A DNA stretch of 64,000 bases, taken from NCBI GenBank assembly GCA_947476465.1, contig CANJQN010000003.1:120412-184411 (forward strand), read 5' to 3'. The notes under the pieces are model-generated. The model was not told the DNA's origin. It ran no database searches and saw only the letters and a list, made by a program, of their open reading frames with translations. Below, one piece after another: positions 1 to 8,501 of this stretch. The position numbers were made by a program, and so were the translations under genes. The first letter of the stretch is position 1, and each line of letters begins with the position of its first letter. The stretch is from Comamonadaceae bacterium (GTDB lineage: Bacteria; Pseudomonadota; Gammaproteobacteria; Burkholderiales; Burkholderiaceae_C).

Positions 1-1068
1 CGGGCAACCCACGCTGTCGATCCGGTCAGTTTGGTGTGGCAAATAACACGGAACGTTGGCTTCGGTCGAGCCGTACCCGGTACGCAGGGTGATGCCGAAC
101 TGACTTTGAAACTTCTGGAAATCTTCGGCCGATCCGCCAATCCCCCAAGCGACCCGGATCTTCGAGCCGGCTGCGTCCTCCCGGGTGGTGGACTTGCGCA
201 GGATATGGATGATCTCGCCAATGAAGTACATCGCCGTGCAGCCATGCTCGCGAGCCTCGGGCCAGAACCGCGATGCCGAGAATTTTTCGGTCAGCACCAT
301 GCGGGCACCATGAATCAGCACCGGAAGCGTGATCATGGCCTGCGCTGTGTTGTGAAACAGCGGGAAGAAGTTGTAGTAGATGTCGTCGGGCTCCAGGCCC
401 ATGTCGGCACTGAGGTTGCGCCCCAGGACGTACTGCGCCGAGTGCGGCAGCAGCACCCCCTTGGACGGACCGGTCGTTCCCGAGGTATTCATGACCGCGC
501 CGATGTCGGCGCCATGAATACCGGCGGCTGATTCCGGCATCTGCTCGGGTGCGGCAGTGAACAGGTCATGGTAGTTGCGCGACTTCAACCCCGCAACGTC
601 GCAGCTTCCCAGCGTGAGCAAAGCAGGTGGATTGGCCAGCGTCCGCATCGCCGTCGTCACTTCGGCGAGAAACTCCGGTTCGCAAATAACAAAGTCCACC
701 GGAGCGCGTTTGAGAACATGCTCGATCTGGGGAGACCGGTACTGCGGATTGAGGGGGACCTGGATCGCTCCGATTCGGCCAAGGCCAAACCAAAGGTCCA
801 GGAACTCCAGCCGATTTCGCATGATCAGGGCGACACGGGATCCCTTCTTGGCTCCCAAGGCTGCCAACGCATTGCCAGCTTTGCTGGCGCGCGCGCTCGC
901 CTCGGCATAACTGACCCATCGGCCTGACACATGGACGAAGGGACGCGAGGGACAGGCCTGCGCCTGCATAGCGAGGAGCTTGGCAGGAACACGATCGGCC
1001 AGAGGCAACGCATCGTTGGCAGGATCGCCGATCCCGGCACCTGAGAATCCGAAACGATGCGGTGTCAT
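1..1068 (-). CDS. AMP-dependent acyl-CoA synthetase/ligase (partial; 3' end beyond window start)
   Basis: Frame read by hand from ATG at 1068 and open to base 1: MTPHRFGFSGAGIGDPANDALPL...; contains the adenylate-forming motif MNTSGTTGPSKGVLL and YGSTEANVP. Not in the ORF track because it runs off the edge. Confidence 0.88.
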   Translation of the reverse strand, partial: MTPHRFGFSGAGIGDPANDALPLADRVPAKLLAMQAQACPSRPFVHVSGRWVSYAEASARASKAGNALAALGAKKGSRVALIMRNRLEFLDLWFGLGRIGAIQVPLNPQYRSPQIEHVLKRAPVDFVICEPEFLAEVTTAMRTLANPPALLTLGSCDVAGLKSRNYHDLFTAAPEQMPESAAGIHGADIGAVMNTSGTTGPSKGVLLPHSAQYVLGRNLSADMGLEPDDIYYNFFPLFHNTAQAMITLPVLIHGARMVLTEKFSASRFWPEAREHGCTAMYFIGEIIHILRKSTTREDAAGSKIRVAWGIGGSAEDFQKFQSQFGITLRTGYGSTEANVPCYLPHQTDRIDSVGCP

Positions 1069-1130
1069 GTCTTGTATCTTGGTTCTGTCGAAGAGGGCGG
1101 GCCGTATTTCGCCGAGTCAGTCAGCGGCCA

Positions 1131-1940
1131 TCAGCCGGGCAGCTTCGCCGAAGGAAACTGCGGCGTGCGCTTGTTCTGGAACGCATCCAAGCCCTCCTTC
1201 GCGTCGGCGCCGAGAAACGTCAGCATCTCCAGAGCCAGCGAGTTGTCGAAGATGGGCGTGGCCGCGCGAAGCCAGCCATTGAGCGACTTCTTCGTGGAAC
1301 GGATCGCCGTCTGGCTGCCCCTTGCCAGATTCGCCGCGATCTGCAACGAACGCTGCAGCACTTGCGCACGGGGCAATGCGAACGTCACCAGTCCGATCCG
1401 CTCAGCCTCCTTTCCGTCGATCAGCTCTGCGGTCATCAGGTAGTACTTCGCCTTGGCCATACCGCACAGCAGCGGCCAGATCAGGGCCGCATGATCACCT
1501 GCCGAGATGCCAAGCCGGGCGTGCCCGTCGGTGATCTTGGCTTCTTCGGCCATCACGCTGACATCCGCCAGGAGAGCCACGGCCAACCCCGCGCCGACCG
1601 CGGCACCATTGATCGCGGAAATGATGGGCTTGTCGAAGGACAGCATGTTGTAGACGATGTCGCTCACCTCGGTCATCACGTCGGCAACGGCTTGTGGATT
1701 TCCGACCAGACCGGCAACCCAATCGATATCGCCACCGGCGGAAAAGGCGCGGTCGCCCGCGCCAGTCACGACCACCACCTTCACGGCCGAGTCGTCCTGG
1801 ATCACCTGCCACACTTTGGACAGTTCCCAGTGCAGGCGCGCGTTGGTGGCGTTCATCACCTCGGGGCGATTCAGGACGGCCAGCATCACACCGTCGGCCT
1901 GCGGCTCAAACCGAATGAATTGGAAGTCTTCGTACTTCAT
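1131..1940 (-). CDS. enoyl-CoA hydratase/isomerase family protein
   Basis: Crotonase fold motifs: VVVTGAGDRAFSAGGDIDW and INGAAVGAGLAVALLADVSVMAEEAKITDGHARLGI. Confidence 0.92.
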   Translation of the reverse strand: MKYEDFQFIRFEPQADGVMLAVLNRPEVMNATNARLHWELSKVWQVIQDDSAVKVVVVTGAGDRAFSAGGDIDWVAGLVGNPQAVADVMTEVSDIVYNMLSFDKPIISAINGAAVGAGLAVALLADVSVMAEEAKITDGHARLGISAGDHAALIWPLLCGMAKAKYYLMTAELIDGKEAERIGLVTFALPRAQVLQRSLQIAANLARGSQTAIRSTKKSLNGWLRAATPIFDNSLALEMLTFLGADAKEGLDAFQNKRTPQFPSAKLPG

Positions 1941-2127
1941 GATTTCTAGCCTCTTTCAATGTTTGTCTGTGAACCGGGAAACCTTCTGGCAGGACGCCAG
2001 ACAGCGTCAACGCCGGTTCGTCAATTGTTCCGTACATTGGCACCTTCGTAGCGTCCGTCATTTTCGTGCGCCGCGCCCAAAACACGCTCCTGACAGGCCG
2101 AATCGCTGGCCTGCCAACGCAGGGCGC

Positions 2128-3711
2128 TCAACGCGTACTGGCGTAGGCGGCATGTCGCCCTGCCAGGCGGCCCGATGCAAAGGCCCACATCAGGTGGTGG
2201 CCGTGCCCTTCGAGCAGCAACCCGCCCTGGCCGTTGGATCCGGCGGCGAACAGCCCTGGGATGGGTGCACCGTTGGAGTCCAGGACCTCCAAACGCAAGG
2301 ACACATCGAGACCACCGTTGGTGAAGACGACGTAGGCCTTTGCTGGGCCCAGTGCATACAGGGGGCCATCCGTCACCTGGCTCACCGCCTTGTCGCCGCT
2401 ACCGGCCGCGGCCATGCTATCGGCGAGCGTACGCACATCGACGCGCAACTTCGCAGCCAGCTCGGCCACAGTGGCGCCTTCATGGAAGATGTCTGCCCGC
2501 GTGCGCCGATAGTCGTCGAGGTAGGCATAGGCGACCCCCGGCGCGGTGGACACGTAGTTGGGCCAGCTGGTAAAGAGCTTTGCCGTCCGCACGTCGAACA
2601 CGATGTAGGCCATGCTGTCAGGCAGCGCGGCCACCGCGTCATGGACGTTGCGCCCGGCAAGGTCGATCAGCCGTCCCGCAGTGTCGACGAGGGCCGCGCC
2701 CGCGCGGAAGATCGCCGCCTCGGGGGCTAACGACGTCGTGACAAAGCGCATCAGCACCGGCCGAAGCAGCGATGGCGGCACATGTCGGTAAGCCCAGGCC
2801 ATCAGTCCGGTCACCAGCGGATGCGGAGGCAAACGCTGCAGCCAATGCGGTTTGGCCGGCGGCACGAAACGCAGGAACGGGCCGCGCAGATGGTCTCCAT
2901 TGCGCACCACGCCGCCGGCGGCCAGGCCCAGCAGGATGCCGTCGCCGGTACTTGCAGGGTTCATCGCATCCACAGTGGCCAGCGGCGCCGTGGCGTAGTG
3001 CGTCTTCAAAGCCGGGCTGCCCGCGAAATCGCCCGCGGCAAGAACCACGCCGCCCCTGGCCTTCCAGGCGACTGCGCCCCTGCCCGTGCGCGTTGCAACC
3101 ACACCGGTGACCCGGCCTTGCTCGACCAGCAGCGAATCCACGCGTGTCTCGAGCTCGATGCGCACGCCGAGCTTGCGGCACAGGCGGCCCAGATGGTGGG
3201 GAAATGCCTTTGAGTTGGGCAGGATGTTGTGCATGCGCGGCCGCCGATGCGGCGGCTCGGGCGTAGGGCCGACGAAGCGCAGTCCGCTCGAGAGCAACCA
3301 GGCGAACGTCTCGGGTGCGTGGTCCGCGAGGACGCGGCCCAGGGCACGGTTGTCGCGAACGACATCGGCGCCGCAGAACAAGCCAAGGTCCTCCCAGTGG
3401 TCGTGCGGAGAGTCCTGAATCCCCTCGCGCCGCTGGTGCGGCGTATTGGACGCGCTCACTGAGCCGACGGACCACGCCGTCGTGCCGCCCAGTGCCGGGC
3501 ATTTTTCGAACAGGACGACCCGGCGCCCGAGTGCCGCAGCGGTGCTGGCAGCAGCCAGGCCCGAGCCGCCGCCTCCGATGACGATCACATCGACATCCTC
3601 GACAGTGCAGCCGGGCGGCACTGCGCTGGCGATGCGCCCACCGAGCAGCTCGTGCGGAATGCCCGGCTGCCCGTCCACCAGACCAGGCCCGCAGACTGGC
3701 ACCTGCGTCAT
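2128..3711 (-). CDS. FAD-dependent oxidoreductase (fumarate reductase/3-ketosteroid dehydrogenase-like flavoprotein)
   Basis: N-terminal VDVIVIGGGGSGLAAAST dinucleotide fold and C-terminal GLFAAGSNGQGGLLLEGHGHHLMWAFASGRLAG. Start set at MTQVPVC with 4-bp ATGA overlap with the upstream gene; the ORF-track start (3930) is too far upstream. Confidence 0.88.
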   Translation of the reverse strand: MTQVPVCGPGLVDGQPGIPHELLGGRIASAVPPGCTVEDVDVIVIGGGGSGLAAASTAAALGRRVVLFEKCPALGGTTAWSVGSVSASNTPHQRREGIQDSPHDHWEDLGLFCGADVVRDNRALGRVLADHAPETFAWLLSSGLRFVGPTPEPPHRRPRMHNILPNSKAFPHHLGRLCRKLGVRIELETRVDSLLVEQGRVTGVVATRTGRGAVAWKARGGVVLAAGDFAGSPALKTHYATAPLATVDAMNPASTGDGILLGLAAGGVVRNGDHLRGPFLRFVPPAKPHWLQRLPPHPLVTGLMAWAYRHVPPSLLRPVLMRFVTTSLAPEAAIFRAGAALVDTAGRLIDLAGRNVHDAVAALPDSMAYIVFDVRTAKLFTSWPNYVSTAPGVAYAYLDDYRRTRADIFHEGATVAELAAKLRVDVRTLADSMAAAGSGDKAVSQVTDGPLYALGPAKAYVVFTNGGLDVSLRLEVLDSNGAPIPGLFAAGSNGQGGLLLEGHGHHLMWAFASGRLAGRHAAYASTR

Positions 3712-4724
3712 TCTGGCTTGATCCCAGTCTCCTGGGCCAGCTTGCGCCAGGCGGCGATCTGGTCCACGACGTAGGGAGCGAAAGCCTCGGGGCCCATCGT
3801 GGAGACATCGAAGCCCATGGTGGCCAGCTTGTCCTGCACCTCGCGTTGCGCCAGCGTATCGTTCCATGCGGTGGCGATACGCGAGATCGTGGCGGCTGGC
3901 GTATTGCGCGAGACGAACAAGCCATTCCATGCCGATACGTCAAATCCCTTGAGCACTTCGTCCACCGTCCGAACGCCGGGAAGCAGCGCCGAAGGCTGGG
4001 CCATGGTGACCGCGAGCACCCGTGCCTTGCCCGCGCGAACGTGAGGGATGGCGGTCGCGTAATCGGCGATCTGCAGTTGCACCTGGTTTGCCAGCATATC
4101 GATCATCGCCTGCGGGCTCGACTTGTACGGAACGCTGAGGATGTCAACCCCCGCGCGCTTCTTGAACATCTCCATCGCCATCAGCGAGCTGCTGTTGGGC
4201 GTCGCGTAGGCGAGCTTGCCAGGATTGGCTTTCGCGTAGGCGATGAGTTCGGGCACGTTGTTCACGGGGATGCTGGGATGACTCACCAGCATGAAGGGCA
4301 ACGATCCGGATCGGGCGACCGGAACCAGGTCCCTTATCGGGTCGTACGGCAAGGACTTGTAGAGGCTGGGGTTGATCGCAATGGAACTGCTTCCGCCCAG
4401 CAGCACGGTCAGCCCATCGGGCGGCGATTTGGCCAGCGCCTCGGCGCCGATGACGCCATTGGCGCCCGGGCGGTTATCGATGAGGACCGTCATGCCCAGC
4501 CGCTCCGAAAACTGCGGAACCACGATTCGCGCGAAGTTGTCGGTGTAGCTGCCGGTCGCGAAGGGAATGATCAGGCGCAGCGGCGCTGTGGATTGCGCGC
4601 GAGTGTCGGACACGCCAGCAGTGAACGCCAGAAGGAGTGCGCCCAGCTTCACTCCCGAGCGGATTACGGACCGTCGCGTTTGGGTACCGCTATGACGCTC
4701 GAATGCATCAGGAAAGAAAGCCAT
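3708..4724 (-). CDS. Bug/TctC family tripartite tricarboxylate transporter substrate-binding protein
   Basis: Secreted N-terminus then PLRLIIPFATGSYTDNFAR...VLIDNRPGANGVIGAEALAKSPPDGLTVLLG, the classic Bug signature. Confidence 0.92.
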   Translation of the reverse strand: MAFFPDAFERHSGTQTRRSVIRSGVKLGALLLAFTAGVSDTRAQSTAPLRLIIPFATGSYTDNFARIVVPQFSERLGMTVLIDNRPGANGVIGAEALAKSPPDGLTVLLGGSSSIAINPSLYKSLPYDPIRDLVPVARSGSLPFMLVSHPSIPVNNVPELIAYAKANPGKLAYATPNSSSLMAMEMFKKRAGVDILSVPYKSSPQAMIDMLANQVQLQIADYATAIPHVRAGKARVLAVTMAQPSALLPGVRTVDEVLKGFDVSAWNGLFVSRNTPAATISRIATAWNDTLAQREVQDKLATMGFDVSTMGPEAFAPYVVDQIAAWRKLAQETGIKPE

Positions 4725-4755
4725 GGTGTCTCCTTTGTAGTGATTCTTACTGCCG

Positions 4756-5823
4756 TCAGGGAATGATACGTTCGCCACGAAGCTGCGCAAGCAGGCCAAG
4801 CAGGCACCCGCTGGTATCGCTCACTTGCGAAAAGCCGGTGGCACGCAGACGCAGGTCGCTACTAAAGCTATCCCAGCCGTTGTGGAAGGTGTCGGCGTAG
4901 GCCCAGGAGGCGACCGCGGAGAAGGGATTGGGCTGCAGGCCGTGCCGCTCAACCAAGGCGTTCCACAGGGGATCCTTATCCCGCATAAAGTCCCGCAGCC
5001 GCATTGGAAACACGGGCCCGGGCTCCAAGCCGAAGAAGGCGGCGATCTCCGGCCACAGCCGTTCCCAACGGAACAGGTCGCCGTTGCTCACGTTGAATGC
5101 CTGGTTGGCGCAGCTGTCGTGGGTGGCCGTCCATACGGCGGCCTTGGCCAGCAGCCGCACATCGCAGCCCTGCCGCAGCGACTTGAAGCCCGCTTCCGTG
5201 CCAGGAAACCACAGAGGCATGCCGAGCTCGCGGCAGATGCTGCCCCAGACACCGATGATCTGCACCAGGTTGCCGGAATAGCCAAGCGTGATGCCCATGA
5301 TCGGGCCGGGGCGCAGGGTCGACCACGACCAGCCGGACTGGGCACAGCGCTCGCGCAACAGATCCTCCTGCGCGTAATAGGATAGCGTGATCGGCAGGCG
5401 CGGATCGGTCTCCCGCGCTGGCGTGCGGAAGGGGCCGACCAGCGTCCCGTAGGCTTTCATCCCATGCATCACCATCACATGTTGCAGGCCCGGCGAGCTT
5501 GCGGCCAATGCGTCGAGCACGTTGGTCAGCATCGCATTGTTCAGACGCACTTCTTCCGACGGCTGCGGATGGTCCTGCCGCGCACAGTAGAACAAGTGGG
5601 TGATGCCGCGGTGTTGCGCGAGCAACTGACGGCATGCCTCAGGATCAGAGGCGTCTAGCCGCATGTGCTGCACACGATCAGCCAGGGACACGCGAGCCGG
5701 TGGCGCGCTGCGCGCCACCGACAGCACATCCCAGTTTGGCCGACCCGCGAGTTCAGTGGCGAGATGCCGCCCAGAAACCCCAAGGCCACCGACGATAAGA
5801 GCCTTGTGGCTCGCCTGCGCCAC
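4756..5823 (-). CDS. SDR family oxidoreductase, PRISE-like (progesterone 5-beta-reductase/iridoid synthase-like)
   Basis: KALIVGGLGVSGRHLA Rossmann motif; SYYAQEDLL; WSTLRPGPIMGI; NQAFNVSNGDLFRWERLWPEIA; FMRDKDPLWNALVERHGL, which match PRISE family landmarks. Confidence 0.8.
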   Translation of the reverse strand: MAQASHKALIVGGLGVSGRHLATELAGRPNWDVLSVARSAPPARVSLADRVQHMRLDASDPEACRQLLAQHRGITHLFYCARQDHPQPSEEVRLNNAMLTNVLDALAASSPGLQHVMVMHGMKAYGTLVGPFRTPARETDPRLPITLSYYAQEDLLRERCAQSGWSWSTLRPGPIMGITLGYSGNLVQIIGVWGSICRELGMPLWFPGTEAGFKSLRQGCDVRLLAKAAVWTATHDSCANQAFNVSNGDLFRWERLWPEIAAFFGLEPGPVFPMRLRDFMRDKDPLWNALVERHGLQPNPFSAVASWAYADTFHNGWDSFSSDLRLRATGFSQVSDTSGCLLGLLAQLRGERIIP

Positions 5824-5826
5824 GGA

Positions 5827-6825
5827 TCATTCGCCTTCGATCTTGTTGTGCCGGATCAGGTCGCCCCAGAGGTCCCATTCGCTCTTCATGAACGCGGCGA
5901 ACTCCTGGGGCGTGTTCGGCTTGGCGGCCTCCAGGCCCAAGCCGATCAGCCTGTCCTTGAGTTCCTGGGTGTTGAGCACGCGATTGACAGCCCGGCTGAG
6001 CGTCTCGATGCGGTCGGCCGGCGTGCCGCGCGGTGCAGCCAGACCGATCCAGAAGTCGGTCGAGTACTTGGGAATGGTCTCGGCCATGGTCGGCACGTCA
6101 GGCAGCAAGGGCGAGCGCTGTTCCGCCGTCACGCCGATCGCCCGCACCTTGCCAGCCTTGATCTGCGGGATCGCTGTGCTCAGCACGTCGAACATCATCG
6201 AGATGCGCCCGCCGATCACGTCCACCAGGGCGGGACCGGCGCCCTTGTAGGGAACGTGCAGCAACTTCACACCCGTCATCTTCATCAGCAGCTCGCCTGA
6301 TAGGTGCGTGCCGCCGCCGATGCCCGAACTGCCGAAGCTGAGTTTGCCCGGATTCGCGCGCGCATACGCGAGCAGCTCCTGGGTGTCCCGAAAGGGCATG
6401 GAGGGATTGACGATCAGGATGTACTTGAGCAACGCCGTGCGGCCGATTGGCGCGAAGTCACGGAACGGATCGTAGGGATGGTTCTTGTACAGCTGCGGAT
6501 TGATCACCATCGACTGGGGCGCATAGGCCAGCGTGTAACCATCCGGCGGGGATTTCGCAGCCAGCGACAGACCCAAAGCCGTCGCCGCCCCGGGCTTGTT
6601 GTCCACGAGCACCTGCTGGCCAAGCTCTTTGCTCAGGTACGAGGCAAGGATGCGCATGGTCTGGTCGCCCGCCCCGCCAGGCGCATATGGCGTGATCACG
6701 GTGATCGTGCGGTTCGGGAAATCCGACTGGGCGAACGCCGTGCCGGCCACCATGCTTGCGCCGGCCATGCCCAGAACGGTTCTGCGACGCAAGGGGCGGG
6801 TTCTTTCCGCGGGCTCGGGGGGCAT
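5827..6825 (-). CDS. Bug/TctC family tripartite tricarboxylate transporter substrate-binding protein
   Basis: ITVITPYAPGGAGDQTMRILA...VLVDNKPGAATALGLSLAAKSPPDGYTLAYA...HVPYKGAGPALVDVIGG. Confidence 0.93.
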   Translation of the reverse strand: MPPEPAERTRPLRRRTVLGMAGASMVAGTAFAQSDFPNRTITVITPYAPGGAGDQTMRILASYLSKELGQQVLVDNKPGAATALGLSLAAKSPPDGYTLAYAPQSMVINPQLYKNHPYDPFRDFAPIGRTALLKYILIVNPSMPFRDTQELLAYARANPGKLSFGSSGIGGGTHLSGELLMKMTGVKLLHVPYKGAGPALVDVIGGRISMMFDVLSTAIPQIKAGKVRAIGVTAEQRSPLLPDVPTMAETIPKYSTDFWIGLAAPRGTPADRIETLSRAVNRVLNTQELKDRLIGLGLEAAKPNTPQEFAAFMKSEWDLWGDLIRHNKIEGE

Positions 6826-6835
6826 CTCGTGTCTC

Positions 6836-8020
6836 CTATTGTTTTGAAAGAAGCGTGGTCACATGAACGCCGGCATGTGCCCCATGGCCCTGGATCAGAG
6901 CGACCTCGGGCTCGCGCACGATCCCGTCGCCCTTGCCGGCGCGCAGGCGGCGCACCGCCTCCGTCAACATGAACAGGCCGCCGGGTTTGCCGGAGTGGCA
7001 GTACGACATCAGACCGCCATGGGTGTTGACCGGGAGGGATCCGCCGGGGCGGGTGTTCCCATCGGCCACGAAGGCGCCGGCCTCGCCGCGGGGGCACAAC
7101 CCCAGGTCTTCGAGCATCACCAGCACGTTGATGCTAAAGCAGTCGTAGAGGTAGGCCAGGTCGATATTCTTGACCGACATCTTGCTCTGCTTGAGCGCGG
7201 GCGCCAGCGAGTGGTCGCAGCCATAGCTCACGAAGGAGCCCTGGAACGAAACGCTGTCGTGCACCATGCCGGTTCCCACCCCATGGCTGCTGCCCATGCC
7301 GCTCACGTGGATGCCTTTGAGGCCCCGCGCTCTCGCCTCGCTCTCGCGCATCATCAGCAAGGCTGCGGCGCCGTCGGACACCAGCGAGCAATCGAGCATG
7401 TGCAGCGGTGTGGAGATCATCTTGGAGGCCGTCACGTCGGCAATGGTGATCGGGGTGCGCTTGAGCGCGCGCGGATTGAGGCAAGCCCAGTCCCGCGTCG
7501 AGACCGCGACCGCCGACAACTGATCGCGGGTGGTCCCGCGTTCGTGCATGAACCGGCGCGCCGTGAATGCGTAGCGCGAGGGGATCACGGGGCCATACGC
7601 GGACTCAAACTCGCGTTCGAAGTTCATGGCATAGGCCTGCACCGCGTTGTCGCGCCCATCCGCGCTCGCGAGGTTGTCGCCGCAGGCCAGGAGCACGACA
7701 TTGCACAGTCCGCCCGAGATCATCGCCGCGCCATAGTGCACGCCAAGTCCCCCGGCGACGGAGGAGCCGCCGGTCATGGTGTCGGCCACCCGCAGGTCGC
7801 ACGAAAGGCCCATGTACTGCGCCAGCTGCACCGCGTGGCGGTTGTGGTAGCGCACATACGAGTCGGTGGTGATCACACCATCGATGTCGTTCTTGCCGAG
7901 ATTTGCGTCCTTGAGCGCCCCGACGGCGGCGTCCGCGCACAGCGAAAGCGAAGTCGAGCCGGCAACGAAACCCAGCTCACTTTCCCCGATGCCGACGATC
8001 ACTATGGGTTCTGCGGACAT
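6836..8020 (-). CDS. thiolase-like (SCP-x/Ltp-type) protein
   Basis: Thiolase superfamily length and motifs (NTHGGLMSYCHSGKPGG, VALIQGHGAHAG). The nucleophile segment reads DTMTGGSSVAGG, with no Cys. One-base stop/start overlap with the DUF35 gene upstream. Confidence 0.88.
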   Translation of the reverse strand: MSAEPIVIVGIGESELGFVAGSTSLSLCADAAVGALKDANLGKNDIDGVITTDSYVRYHNRHAVQLAQYMGLSCDLRVADTMTGGSSVAGGLGVHYGAAMISGGLCNVVLLACGDNLASADGRDNAVQAYAMNFEREFESAYGPVIPSRYAFTARRFMHERGTTRDQLSAVAVSTRDWACLNPRALKRTPITIADVTASKMISTPLHMLDCSLVSDGAAALLMMRESEARARGLKGIHVSGMGSSHGVGTGMVHDSVSFQGSFVSYGCDHSLAPALKQSKMSVKNIDLAYLYDCFSINVLVMLEDLGLCPRGEAGAFVADGNTRPGGSLPVNTHGGLMSYCHSGKPGGLFMLTEAVRRLRAGKGDGIVREPEVALIQGHGAHAGVHVTTLLSKQ

Positions 8021-8442
8021 TAGTCAGCCCTCCCGGCGGTGGCGGCGTCTGGCTCGAAACCCAGCACCCAGTCGTCGTCCGGAAACTTCAGTGGCTTGGC
8101 ATGCACCGGCATGTCCAGGCGAAGCTGGCTCTCGTCGGCCACCAGGATGCGCGCCATCAGCTGCACGCCCTCGGGCAGCCGCACCATACCCACCACATAG
8201 GGCGCGTGCCTGGCAAATTCAGGAGAAGGCGCGCGATGCACGGTCGAATAAGTATGCAACGCACCGGTACCGGCAGCGTCGATCCAGCCGAGGTTCGTAG
8301 ACAAGCAATGCCGACAGCGGCCCTGCGGGAAATCCTGGCAGCGGCCGCAATCGGAGCAGCGCTGTAACCGGACCACCCCCTTCGACAGGCCATCCCAATA
8401 CGGTTTTGAATAGCCCGTCGCGAGCTTGGCACCATAGGCCAT
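8020..8442 (-). CDS. DUF35-type Zn-ribbon/OB-fold acyl-CoA-associated protein
   Basis: CSDCGRCQDFPQGRCRHC zinc ribbon followed by OB-fold (GTGALHTYSTVHRAP...PYVVGMVRLPEGVQLMARI). Confidence 0.9.
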   Translation of the reverse strand: MAYGAKLATGYSKPYWDGLSKGVVRLQRCSDCGRCQDFPQGRCRHCLSTNLGWIDAAGTGALHTYSTVHRAPSPEFARHAPYVVGMVRLPEGVQLMARILVADESQLRLDMPVHAKPLKFPDDDWVLGFEPDAATAGRAD

Positions 8443-8474
8443 CGATCAGTCTCCCTCTATGTTCTAAAATGCTG

Positions 8475-8490
8475 GGTAAAAGGTCTTACC
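8475..8490. promoter_or_regulatory. candidate operator GGTAA-N6-TTACC in the divergent promoter region
   Basis: Perfect 5-bp inverted repeat in the AT-richer 59-bp gap between divergent starts at 8442 and 8502. Confidence 0.35.
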
Positions 8491-8501
8491 AACATACTAA
8501 T

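Noticed and set aside
3712-3930. N-terminal extension of the flavoprotein in the ORF track
   Set aside because: Overlaps the Bug coding region in another frame; MTQVPVC at 3711 with ATGA coupling is the better start.
2639-3943. 434-aa alternative-frame ORF over the flavoprotein
   Set aside because: Arg/Ala/Pro-rich translation without domain features; the 2128-3711 frame has FAD motifs.
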